From Chytriomyces cf. hyalinus JEL632 (taxonomy: Eukaryota; Chytridiomycota; Chytridiomycetes; Chytridiales; Chytriomycetaceae), in assembly GCA_025435555.1 (NCBI GenBank), contig JAIWWG010000040.1, positions 231,559-295,558 on the forward strand: a stretch of DNA of 64,000 bases, read 5' to 3'. How positions within the stretch are numbered: position 1 is the stretch's first letter; every line of letters starts with the position of its first letter. This document shows, piece after piece, positions 38,594-50,000 of the stretch. The translations under genes and the position numbers were made by a program. Below the pieces are notes generated by a model. That model was not told where the DNA came from, searched no databases, and saw only the letters and a program-made list of their open reading frames with translations.

Positions 38594-38922
38594 TGTTACG
38601 TAATCAACTCGATTCCGTCACGCGTCTCTAATTGAGAACAATGGACACTCTTTTTCTTGACCGTACACAATGACATCACCTCCACAATGCCTCATCACCA
38701 ATTGTTTCTTGACTGTACACAATGACATCACCTCCACAACGCCTCATCACCAATCGTTTCTTTCCTCTTTATTCAGTAACGCTATTTAAAGCGCACGTTA
38801 TCACTTCAATAAAGATCAGTCTCCTCTCAATCTTCTCTCTGTTCTTAGCACTCTCCAACTCAATCCAAACTCCTTAAATTGATCACGTAGCCACGCCGCA
38901 GCTCTTGGTCAATTCCCTATCA
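38594..38922 (+). repeat. 5' LTR of copy B (329 bp)
   Basis: TGTTACGTAATC...CCCTATCA. U3 holds a 52-bp tandem duplication (38653-38704 and 38705-38756), each unit with AATGACATCACC, a half-match to the ATF/CREB site. CTATTTAAAGC near 38783 is TATA-like and CAATAAAG near 38807 a polyadenylation signal. Confidence 0.95.
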
Positions 38923-38924
38923 AT

Positions 38925-38936
38925 TGGTAGCATCGG
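38925..38936 (+). other. Primer-binding site of copy B
   Basis: TGGTAGCATCGG, two bases after the LTR, identical to that of copy A. Confidence 0.75.
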
Positions 38937-39010
38937 AAATCCCTCCATCCAAGAAACCTCCAACCAACCGTCTAAGTCCCAAAGAAATACTTGCCTTCCA
39001 GCCGTCCATA

Positions 39011-41203
39011 ATGAACCCAGAAACCCCAAATGACCGTAATCAAGACCACATCATCCAGCGGTACGAAACTCAGTTGGCCCAACTGACTGAAGCTGTCCAA
39101 AGACTGTTTGCTGAAGTAACTACCCTACGTGAACACGAACCTCTCAACCCTCCAGTACCAGTACCAGCCCCAACTATCAACCAGGCCATCCTGGACGAAT
39201 CTAATGCCCCAGTCCCAGCTCAACGTCGACTACCTATCTTCAGAATGCCATCAATCAAACCTCTCGAATTCTCTGGGAACCATCGAAATAGGCCAGCCCA
39301 CGAAATACAAAACTACCTCGACGATTACCTCGATCGCTCATCCTCAACCTGCAGACTCCATGGTTTCGCTCTATCTACTGACCACATTACTAAACAAGAC
39401 CAACCAACATACGTACATTTTGTCTCCGAAGGCCTATGCAGTAACGCACGCATATACTGGCGCCGCCTGTCCGAAACAGAACGATTCTATATGTCCTGGA
39501 ACGAATACGCCGCCTGGATCAAGAGAACTTTCGGTTCTCATCTGAGCTTGAAACAAGCTATTGAAGCCATGGAGGACCTCCAACAAACCAGCTCAGCAGT
39601 AACCTACTCCTGCAAATTCAATGAACTTGTCTCTGCCATTGCTGCCTCAGGAATCGATTACCCAGCCAGGCATCTCTGCGTCAAATACCTCCAAGGTCTC
39701 AAGTTCCACATCCGTAGTAATCCTGCCATTTTTGCTATTGAAGATGTTGCGGATCCTGGTCAAGGTGGACCAGTGGTCTCCTCATGTACTCAACATAAAG
39801 GAGAGCTCAAAATCTCTGGAATGCATGAAGATGTGGGAAACAGGTGTTTGAGCACCTGCAGACCCCATACGTAACAAAGATGTGAAATACACACGACTTC
39901 GTGTAAATATAGACAAGCCACGGGGACGGTAACACACCGTCGATCACACACACAGGTCTCTGGCACATCTGCCAAGTCCTACGAGCACCCACGTGCCATC
40001 CACGGCTATTTATGGTCACTGGATGAGAAGTTGTGAGGCATACTGCCAAGACCCCAATAAAGCTTTATTTACACAAAGTTGGGACCTTAAACGATCCACC
40101 ACGATAACACACCATCACATGACACCCTCACCAAGTCGTCATAAGGTGTCAGACTCTATCACTCTAGAGAATACCAACAGTACTAAGCCAAACTTCCTGC
40201 AACACCAAGCATTCGGCAGAAACACACCAGTACATAGCTTGTGTAGTTGAAACGAAGGTTTGAGCCTGGACAGGCGGCACTTGAGGACCCAGATCTTGCA
40301 TAAGCAAAGTTCAAAGTTAGTACACCACAGTCAAACTGACACGCTGAAACGTACATGGACAGCAGGCAGCGCTGCTTACCTGTACACCGTCACTTGGACC
40401 CATGGCTCCCTGCCCAGGTGGGAGAGTCCCCGTCAGAGGTCCAAGGATACAGTCATATGCACTTTGGACGTTGGTTGGATAGTTTCTTATTCAAATCGTA
40501 ACTTTTTGGATTGGTAAAGGCCCAACAGTCTTTGGGGACGTTCGGGGGATTTCCATCTCGGTTCTTTATAATTTCTACCGTGAAAAAATAGAAAACCATG
40601 GAGATACCCACGATTTTCCACCCATGAGTGATTCTTTCATGTTCTATTCCAAAGGGTATAAATGGTAGAGTTTCCACAAGGCAAATAAACATCTTCTTAG
40701 ACCAAAATCATCGTTGTAGCACCTAGTCCTCAAGTCACAAACCCTCGTACTGCGTGCCACCACCATTTGTACCGACAGAAGACAATCTTGACCACCTTCA
40801 GTATGAAGCTGAGAAACTTGATGATCTCACCTACCGCCACAATAAACGTACCGCCGCCGACACTCGTAAAAATACCGCAACTTCCTCCACCACACGCACA
40901 CAGTCCTTTCGACCAGCCCAAGGCCATACACTCAAGAACTCCATCCCCGACTCATCCGACCCTATGGACCTTGGAAACACTCAGCAAACATCTCCCTACC
41001 CACGTCTCACCCCAGAACAGAAAGCCCACTTCCGCTCCAGAGGTTGGTGCGTCTACTGCCAAGCCAAGGACCACGACACCGACCACTGCCCCAAGCTCCG
41101 TGCCCGTCAAGCCCAGCTCTCCGCCAAGCCATCCACTTCCAGAATTAACAATGCCGCAACTCAAGCCCAAGATGAAGAAGAAGATAGCGATCACGAACTC
41201 TAA
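39011..41203 (+). pseudogene. gag: Gag of copy B, interrupted by a solo LTR
   Basis: It starts MNPETPNDRNQ at 39011 and matches copy A Gag to NPAIFAIED at 39744; the coding sequence resumes at 40783 with NLDHLQYEAEKLDD and ends at 41203 after a CCHC knuckle (CVYCQAKDHDTDHC). The interruption creates an in-frame extension ending at 39874 with unrelated residues. The stop again lies in GAACTCTAAT with pol in the +1 frame. With its Gag split, copy B cannot assemble particles on its own despite an intact Pol. Confidence 0.92.
39745..40777 (+). mobile_element. Nested solo LTR of a different retrotransposon family (1,033 bp)
   Basis: Begins TGTTGCGG and ends ACCGACA (TG...CA, with TGTYG inverted ends). 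It is flanked by the 5-bp duplication GAAGA (39740-39744 and 40778-40782). Removing it and one GAAGA restores the copy A-like Gag frame. It carries CCAATAAAGC near 40057 and GGTATAAATGG near 40656, but no coding region. Solo LTRs arise by recombination between the two LTRs of a full element. No similarity to the copy A/B LTRs was seen. Confidence 0.88.
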
Positions 41204-44200
41204 TCGTTTCTCCGCCTTGCCCTTTGATAATCCACCTGACAATCTAACTGCCGTTACCGTCCCTGTTTTTCCTGTCCAAGTCCCACGTCCCAAGCGCCCC
41301 CTGTACCACGTCAAGTCTGAACACCATGCCCCATATTCTGACACTCCTGGCCTCCTCATCTGCCAAGGAACCATCAACGATCATCATGTTTCCATCCTCA
41401 TTGACTCTGGTGCCAACCCCAGTTTCATCCGTTCCAACCTACCGTTCCTCCAAGATAAATCTCTCATTCCTCAGGCCTGCAAGATCAAGCTAGCTGATGG
41501 ATCCATAGTTAAGGGCCAGCGTACCGAAACCCTTAAACTGAAAATAAATGACACTACCTTTAGCGACTCTCGCTCTTTCACTACCGTTCCTGAACTCGCG
41601 TATGACCTGATCCTCGGAAAGGACTGGCTTGACGCCCACAATCCCTCTATCGACTGGCCGACAAACCAAGTCCGCATTGGTCCACACAGCTGGAAATGCC
41701 ACTCCCCACGCTCCACGCCGGAGATCCTTACTGCCAACCAATTTCTGAACCTCCTTGAAACCCTACAGCCTGATGACTTCCTTGGTGCCATAATACCTGA
41801 AGAACAAGAAGTATCAACCACCACTACCTCAGCCGAGATCGACGAAAAAGATGAAGCTGTCCACAAGTCCCTCCCTCCTAACGTCCAAGAACTGGTCTCC
41901 AAGTACCCAGATGTCTTCGCGCCTTTTGAAGGCCTTCCTCCGTCCCGACCTACTGACATGAAAATTGACCTCGATCCAACAGCAAGTGCTGAACCTCCCT
42001 ACCGACCCATCTATCCCATGAGCGCTCCAGAACTGAAGGCTCTTCAAGAAGAACTTACCTACCTCCTCAAGCATCACCGCATCAGACCTTCCACCTCGCC
42101 CTTTGGCGCTCCTGTCTTCTTTGTCAAACAGAAAGACAAACTCCGCCTTGTATTTGACTACCGCGCCATCAACAGACTGACCGTCAAGAACCGCGCCGCC
42201 CTTCCCAACATCCTAGAATCCCTCGACCGCCTCTCCAAGGCCAAATTCTTTACCAAAGCCGACTGCAAGTCCGGTTTCCATCAAATCAGGATTGTAGAAT
42301 CTGACATCCCCAAAACTGCCTTCTGCACTAAATACGGCCACTACGAATGGGTTGTTATGCCCTTTGGCCTCGCCAACGCTCCAGGTGTTTTCCAGACCAC
42401 ACTCAGCACAATCTTCCAAGACTTCATTGACGTCTTTGTCATAGTCTACATCGACGACATCCTCATCTTCTCTGACAATGAACAAGACCATCTCCGCCAT
42501 GTCGACATGGTACTCCAGCGACTCCAAAACCACAAACTCCACCTACGCCTCTCCAAGTGTTCCTTCTTCCAGACACAACTCGAATATCTTGGTTATCAAA
42601 TCAATAGAGGATCAGTCTCTGTCCTTCCTTCCAGAACTCAGTCCATCAGAGATTTTGAGGAACCTACCTCTTTCTCAGAACTCCGCTCCTTCCTCGGCCT
42701 TGCCAATACTGTCCATCGCTTCATCAAAAGTCACGCCTCACTTGTCGCGCCTCTCTCTGACCTCCTACGAGACCACAAGACAACCTCCTTTACCGACAAA
42801 TGGAATGACACAGCGTGTCATCACTTCCGCGAAATCAAGACCCTCCTCTCATCCCCAGCCATGCTCGCCATCTTCAATCCAGAACTTCCTGTCCACCTGT
42901 ACACTGACTGGTCCGCCCGCGCTGTTGGGGGATACATTGCTCAGCCTGACTCCAATGGCATCGATCAGCCCATCGCCTACTACTCCCGCAAACTCAAGCC
43001 AGAAGAAACTCGTTATCATCCCTACATGGGTGAAATCCTCGCCCTCGTCGAATGTCTCAGATACTACCGTCAGTACCTCCTCGGAAACAACGTCCTCGCC
43101 TTCACAGACCACCAGTCCCTCCGCCACATTCTCACGCAACCCAAGCTCCGCCCCGTCCATCACCGTTGGCTCGCTGACCTTCTCGCCTACGATTTCCAGA
43201 TTCAGTGGACACCGGGGGAGTGGAATACCATTGCTGACGCACTGTCAAGGCGCCGCTTTGCTACAGATGCATCTGTTCAAGTCAACACCTACAAGAACTC
43301 TGTCCACACCATCCTCCAAGTACCAGAATCATACCTTCTCCTCAATACAACCTCCTTGACAATCACTGATGACCTCACGGCCGACATCAAGGACATGAAC
43401 ACTACCGACCCTCAGTTCCTAGAAATCGCACAATACCTTGTTGATCCACTGAATCCAGACACATTCAATAACGACCCATCCAAAGCTCCCAAGCACCTAG
43501 TCTCTCAGATAGCACGTTACCGCCTACGAGATGGACTCCTCCACTACGTTGACAAGACTCACGCCCGTCTCTACGTCCCAGCCCCTCTCCGTCACTCACT
43601 TCTTGAAAAAGCTCACTCTTACGGTCCAGCCATCCACAACAACTGGGAACGTACCTCAGAACGACTCACTCGCTACTTCCACTGGCCCAAGCTTCACAGC
43701 GACGTCCAGCGCCTTTGCCAAAACTGTGACAACTGCCAACGCCTCAAGGTAGCTCGTCACGCTCCATACGGACTCCTCCAGCCTCACGATGTCCCACCTT
43801 ATCTATGGCACACCTGCTCAATGGACTTCATGACCAAGCTCCCACTCACCAAGTCTGGATACGATTCTCTTATGGTAGTCGTCGACTCTGGAACTAAACA
43901 CACAAGACTCATCCCATGCCACACCACCTCTACTGCACGCGACATTGCCAACCTGTTTGAGTTACACATCTTCCCTCACCACGGCATTCCAGTCCACTTC
44001 ATCTCTGACCGCAACGTCAAGTTCACCTCCAACTTCTGGCAAGAACTCTGCAACTCCCTCAAGATAAAGCTCACCATCTCTACCTCCTCGCATCCACAAA
44101 CTGACGGCCAAACTGAACAAAAGAACGACTGGGTCCTCCAAGCCCTCCGACATTTTGTCGCCCCTTACCAAGACGACTGGGACGAGCATTTGCCCAAGAT

Positions 44201-44879
44201 TGAGTTTGGTATCAACGACACTGTCAACTCAAGTACTGGCTACACACCTTTCTACCTCGAATACGGACGACATCCTCGCTCTATGATCAATATTGACATA
44301 CCCTTCTCTGCCCCGTTAACCATCAAGGACGTTCGGGCTGAGTACCAAGTCGTCAAGGATCGAATTCGCGATTCACAAGACAAGTACGCTGCAATTGCAA
44401 ACCGAAAACGCCTTCGTTCACCATTCCAAGTCGGAGACCTCGTTCTTATATCCGCCAAGGAATTCAAACCTCCCAACCTTCGTTACCGCCAAACCAACAA
44501 ACTTTCAGAACAATACTCTGGACCTTACCGAATCATCGAACTAGTCGGAGCAGCCCCGTCATGCAAGCTTGACTTACCACGAGATTGGGGAATTCACCCT
44601 GTCATCCATCCTGAAAAACTCAAACCTTACTTCTTTGACGCCGCTAAGCATCCTCTTGAACATCAGTCTATTGCCGTTCGGGCTATCGACAAGGTCCTTT
44701 CTTCCCGCACTCTTGAAGGTCAACGACAAGTACTTGTGCAATGGAAGGATCATCATCCAGTGTTCAACTGTTGGTTGAATGCTACGCCAGAATTACTCCG
44801 TCGAATCCAACAAGATAAACCTCCACCCAGTTCACTGCCTTTTTCATCGCGTACGCTCTTGGAGGCGGGTGTTACGTAA
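41204..44879 (+). CDS. pol: Pol polyprotein of copy B (intact)
   Basis: The pol frame is open without a stop from 40767 to 44879. Retropepsin LIDSGANPSF; RT with FFTKADCKSGFHQI and YIDDILIF; RNase H with LYTDWSARAVGG and FTDHQSLRH; integrase zinc finger ending CQNCDNCQRLK; catalytic D,D,E in MVVVDSG, FISDRNVKF and HPQTDGQTEQKND; then a GPY/F-like region (QYSGPYRIIELVG) and a chromodomain-like tail (VLVQWKDHHPVFNCW). A chromodomain usually steers integration to marked chromatin; here the insertion is beside a Pol III gene. The last codons and TAA are read from the 3' LTR. Expression would require +1 frameshifting from gag. Confidence 0.93.
44861..44869 (+). other. Polypurine tract of copy B
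   Basis: GGAGGCGGG immediately before the TG of the 3' LTR, as in copy A. Confidence 0.7.
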
Positions 44880-45198
44880 TCAACTCGATTCCGTCACGCG
44901 TCTCTAATTGAGAACAATGGACACTCTTTTTCTTGACCGTACACAATGACATCACCTCCACAATGCCTCATCACCAATTGTTTCTTGACTGTACACAATG
45001 ACATCACCTCCACAACGCCTCATCACCAATCGTTTCTTTCCTCTTTATTCAGTAATGCTATTTAAAGCGCACGTTATCACTTCAATAAAGATCAGTCTCC
45101 TCTCAATCTTCTCTCTGTTCTTAGCACTCTCCAACTCAATCCAAACTCCTTAAATTGATCACGTAGCCACGCCGCAGCTCTTGGTCAATTCCCTATCA
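44870..45198 (+). repeat. 3' LTR of copy B (329 bp)
   Basis: Same length as the 5' LTR with one visible substitution. It includes the same 52-bp U3 duplication and ends CCCTATCA, followed by the target duplication CATTG. Confidence 0.95.
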
Positions 45199-45205
45199 CA
45201 TTGTC

Positions 45206-45277
45206 GGAGGGTTAGCGCAGTGGCAGCGCATCAGGCTTCGAACCTGAGGGTCGTGGGTTCAACCCCCACATCCTTCG
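45206..45277 (+). tRNA. tRNA-Arg, anticodon UCG
   Basis: Complete cloverleaf, no intron. Acceptor GGAGGGT pairs with ATCCTTC (two G-U); D arm GCGC...GCGC; anticodon stem TCAGG/CCTGA with loop CTTCGAA, anticodon TCG at 45238-45240; variable GGGTC; T arm GTGGG/CCCAC with TTCAACC; discriminator G. UCG reads CGA and, by wobble, other CGN Arg codons. TTTT at 45282 may terminate Pol III. The chromovirus LTR ends 7 bp upstream, replacing most of the natural 5' flank. Confidence 0.95.
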
Positions 45278-45396
45278 ATGTTTTGCAACGTGATAGTTTT
45301 ATCCATTTTTCGGCACACAACAGCTTGCAGATGGTAGTGAGAGAATAGTAACAGGACTTGCGAGATGATTTGGTTTGCTTCTGTTTTTTTATTGTT

Positions 45397-46454
45397 TTAC
45401 TTCGAATCTGTTGTGACACTCTTTTTCAAAGGCAGCTTTGTCACGATTTTGTCAACGATGCCAAAGTCAAGTGCCTGCTGGGCACTCATGAAATTGTCGC
45501 GTTCCATTGCTCGTTCGATGACGTCCAACGGTTGCTTCGTATGGTCCACGTATAAGAGATTGAGACGCTTCCGGACGTCAATGATTTCTTGGGCGTGGAT
45601 CATGATATCGGTAGCTTGGCCAGATGCGCCGCCGCTGATGTGGGGAAGAGAGGTGGGGAGAATAAGAATGATGAAGACAATAGGGGTTAACGCTTTTCTT
45701 TAAGTCAAGAAACCTTGGTTGATGAACCATGACACGGGCATTTGGTAAGATGCTTCTTTGGCCTGGCTCACCGGCTGTGAGGAGTAAACTTCCCATGGAG
45801 CATGCTTGGCCGATGCAGACTGTTGCAACTGGCGATTGAATGTATTGCATCTGTTGTATAAAGCAGGACAGATGAGGAACGCGTGTGGTTACATTCGATG
45901 GGGGGCCTTACAGTGTCGTAGATGGCCTGTAAAAGTAGAAAGAAGTTTCTTTGGTGAGGTTCCGTACTAAGTAAGAGAAATGAAGAGTCTCACCATGCCT
46001 GCCGTGATGACCCCACCTGGAGAGTTGATGTAAAAGTTGATGGGTTTTTCGTTGTTTTCGGCTTCAAGAAAGAGCAGCTGTGCGACAATCACTGCAGCAG
46101 CACCGTCATGCACCTTGTTTCGAGGTCGTGAAGTTCAAATTTAGTGGGTGCGATGCGGCGGTGTGTTGATTCTGGGTTTCGAAGGAGTGGAGAAACCTCG
46201 CCGTTGAGCATGATGATGCGTTCTTTGAGAAGCCGTGAGAAAATGTCAAAAACCCGCTCTCCACGTGGCTGTGAGTGGAGACAGACATGCGATAAGCGTG
46301 GTTAGTTGGCAGCTTGACAAGTTGGGTGTTTACGCAGAGGACTCACGCTCGATTCAATCACATACGGGATGCCGAGTCCAACGGGAGGAGTTGCAATGGA
46401 ATTAAACAGTCGCCGAGGCTGTGCGTGTTGAGCTAGTCGCAGCATTCGCATCAT
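45397..46454 (-). CDS. CLPP: ATP-dependent Clp protease proteolytic subunit, mitochondrial
   Basis: Five or more short exons on the minus strand. It starts [21 protein letters not shown], an Arg-rich mitochondrial presequence, then [49 protein letters not shown], the active-site Ser in [11 protein letters not shown], His in MVHQPR, and the C-terminal FGIVDKIV with the third catalytic residue context. ClpP forms a two-ring 14-mer and degrades matrix proteins delivered by ClpX. ClpP is absent from budding yeast but kept in many other fungi. Length suits the family. Confidence 0.93.
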
Positions 46455-47084
46455 GCTGAAGTGGGTGAGACGTGAGAATTTATTTAAGTTTAAGAACGCT
46501 TGAATGAACGACGAGCAGCTGCCGCCTCCAGTCATAGACTCTTGTAAAAGATCAAGATCGGCTAAACCAATGACCCGCTTGAGAAGGTCGTCGAAACGCG
46601 ACCCCACTCGTGTACATGGCGGGCGGGTGAAGCTGTAGCATAAGAGAGAGGTCAAGTGTCGCTCGCAGGGATCTCTTCAGAGGTGAGCTAGTTATCGCTG
46701 CTGGGCATTCGTCGCATCGTTAAAGACTCAAGGATTGAAGGGCCACTAAATGAATACACCAAATATTAAGTGCGATAATGGTAAATTGAACGTGTAAATT
46801 GCGTCCACAAAAGTCTCCCGTAAAGGTGAACAACCTGACAGCCCCTCATCTGTCCTGCGAGGTCGTTCTCCGAACATCAGTCTGCTGGCACACATCTCGG
46901 CGCAATATCTCGCTTCTGTCGCTGGCCATCAACTGTCGCGGGCCCAATTTATCCGATGCCGTGACCCCTTGAACTAGTCCCTCCACCAACCCATCCGAAC
47001 AACAAACAGAAATCAAATTGGCACTAACCACGTTTATCGGTTGCGCAGCCAACTCTCTTTCATTAGACACGCCCCAGTAGAACA
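46455..47084. promoter_or_regulatory. Divergent ClpP / myosin V intergenic region
   Basis: 630 bp between divergent start codons; presumed promoters for both. The ClpP frame extends upstream to 46655 without a stop, but no better start is visible. No specific sites recognised. Confidence 0.45.
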
Positions 47085-50000
47085 ATGGCTGCGTCTGAAG
47101 CAAGTGCGTTGGAAGTCTACTCAAAGGTGCTATATTATCTCGGCTTTGTTGCTCTCATTGTGTGTGCTGATTGGCGTGCGATTTGTAGGGTACGAAAGCC
47201 TGGTTCGCAGATGACACCGAGGGATGGATTCAGGGTACAATGAAGGATAGCAACATTACGGACAAGTCCGTCAAGCTGACCTTCACTCTCGACAGCGGAA
47301 AGGTAATGACAGTTGTTTTATTGCTGTTGGGGTCCGTCCTGGCTGGGGTGTCTTAAACTGCGCGCTCGGCAGGATGTCACCTTCGAATCAACCCTCGACA
47401 AGTTGAAGGCCAACAAGTTCAGCGATCTGCCTCCGCTCAAGAACCCCCCCATGCTTGAGGGTATCGATGACTTGTCCAACCTCTCTCACCTTCACGAGTA
47501 ATATCTGCTTTATTTGGCATGTTTGAAATTGCATTCCCCCTTAATAATTTTTCCGTTCCCCAACCCCACCTTCAGACCAGCCGTCCTGCACAATGTGAAA
47601 ATTCGATACACCGATCAGCAATTGATATATACCTACTCCGGAATCGTGCTGATCGCCATGAACCCGTTCGCACGATTGGACTTGTACTCTCCAGACATCA
47701 TGCGGTGAGTGCAACAAGGAAAACTACCTACGTCGAATACTGACGAACTCTCGTTTCTTCGAACAGCGAGTACTCTGGAAAACGGCGTGGAGAGCTGGAA
47801 CCGCATTTGGTGAGAATTTCAACCAACCGTCTCGAATTCTGTGTACTCATTTTCATGTTTTGAATCAGTTTGCCGTGGCTGAGGAAGCGTACCGTGCTCT
47901 CATTCGTGAAAAAAAGAATCAATCCGTCATCGTTTCCGGAGAGTCTGGAGCTGGAAAAACCGTGTCTGCAAAGTTCATCATGAGATACTTCGCGATTGTC
48001 GATGACTTGGACAAGAAGAGGAAGATTGCGGGAACGAGTGAGATTGAAGAGGCGGTCTTGGCTACCAACCCCATCATGGAGGTATGCTTCTGTATTTCAC
48101 GAACTCGCCATTCTCAGTCCAAGTTGATCCCGATTTCACCCGAATTAGTCTTTTGGTAACGCAAAAACAACGCGTAACGATAATAGTTCCCGTTTCGGAA
48201 AGTACATCGAAATCATCTTCTCAAAGGGTGCCAATGTGAAAATTACGGGAGCAAAAATCCGCACATACCTCCTCGAGCGATCTCGTCTGATTCATCAACC
48301 GGCGTCCGAAAGAAACTACCACATTTTCTATCAAATGTGCGCAGCCGTGCCTGCAGCAGAAAGAAAAAACTTGGGATTGGGAAAATGGAATGATTACTTT
48401 TACTTGACGCAAGGAAACACGGGTGTGATCAATGGAATGGATGATACGGCTGAATTCGCGATCACACAGCAAGCATTATCCACCTGTGGAATTTCTGTGT
48501 CGAATCAATGGTTAGGAAGCTTGCTCATGAGATATTAATTCCCATGTGCTATTTTGTTCCCATGTACTGTTCGTCTCATTCTCTCCAATTTCTGAAAAAA
48601 AAATACAGGGATATTTTCAAGATCTGCGCAGCCTTGCTTCACATTGGAAACATCAAAATCACTGGCGATCGTGGAGAAGCCAATATTTCCGACGACGATG
48701 CAGCACTTGAGACCGCCTGCTCACTGCTCGGAGTCAAAAAGAGCGACTTCAGAAAATGGATCATCAAGAAACAGATCATCACGCGAAGTGAAAAAATTGT
48801 AACCAACTTGAACGCAGCGCAAGCGTTGACGAGCAGAGACTCTGTTGCAAAGTTCATTTACAGCATGCTGTTTGATTGGCTTGTTAAGGTGGTCAACAAG
48901 AACTTGGCGAGAGATGAGAATGAGAACCCCAGTTTCATTGGTGTTTTGGACATTTATGGTTTCGAACACTTCAAGACAAACTCTTTTGAGCAGTTCTGTA
49001 TCGTGAGTATCATTTCTGATATTTTTTATTTCATTTTTACAAGGACTGAGCGCCTTCTTTTCCATCAGAACTACGCCAACGAAAAACTGCAGCAAGAATT
49101 CAACCAGCACGTCTTCAAACTCGAGCAGGAGGAATACGTCAAGGAGAAAATTGCCTGGTCCTTCATTGACTTTAACGACAATCAGCCATGTATCGATCTG
49201 ATTGAAAACAAGCTCGGAATCCTGGCGCTTCTGGATGAAGAATCGCGGTTGCCTTCTGGAGCCGACAAGTCGCTGATTACAAAGTACTACCAGCACTTTG
49301 GAATCCCAAGCCAAAAGTTTTTTGAGAAGCCGCGATTCGGACAGAGCTCGTTCACAATCAAGCACTATGCAACGGACGTTACGTACGAAATTGACGGATT
49401 CATTGACAAGAATAAGGATACCGTTTCGGATGAGATTATGGCTGTTTTGAATGGGTCTGAATTGGGCTTTTTGAAAGAAGTTACCACCATTGAGGTTGAC
49501 CCCAAAGTGGCTGTCGTCGAGGTTTGTGCACTTCTTTCAATTTCTTTTCATGAATGCATGTGATGATTCTGCACATTCAGACGAAAGGAGGTCGTGGTGG
49601 TCCACCAAAAAAGCCCACTCTTGGTTCCATCTTCAAAGCCTCTCTCGTGGACCTGATGGGCACTCTCCGAACAACGGAAGTGCACTACATTCGTTGCATC
49701 AAACCCAACTCTGCCAAAGTCGCTTTCGGATTCGAACCCCAGATGGTTCTGCAGCAACTGCGAGCCTGTGGAGTCCTCGAAACCATTCGCATCTCTTGTG
49801 CTGGATACCCGTCTCGTTACACGTACCAAGAGTTTGCGGATCGATACTATCTTCTTGTGAAATCGAGCCAATGGGTGACTGACGCCAAATCGTTGACAAA
49901 AACGATTGTGGCGGCAGTGATTACGAAGGAGGATCTGTACCAGCTGGGTTTGACGAAAATCTTTTTCCGCGCTGGACAGCTTGCCTTCTTGGAAAAGAAG

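Larger units (their letters stand above)
38594..45198 (+). mobile_element. Ty3/gypsy chromovirus, copy B, full length, with nested solo LTR
   Basis: Two 329-bp LTRs (38594-38922 and 44870-45198) frame gag and an uninterrupted pol. CATTG lies on both sides (38589-38593 and 45199-45203): a 5-bp target duplication, the usual size for Ty3/gypsy. I see one difference between the LTRs (AGTAACGC versus AGTAATGC), so insertion was recent. The element ends 7 bp before a tRNA-Arg gene. Its gag is split by another element's solo LTR at 39745-40777, which must be younger still. Confidence 0.97.

Noticed and set aside
39790-40700. Small open frames within the nested LTR
   Set aside because: Non-coding LTR by its TG...CA ends, target duplication and lack of any domain.
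42478-43359. 293-codon plus-strand frame inside pol of copy B
   Set aside because: Shifted-frame shadow of an intact, conserved pol.
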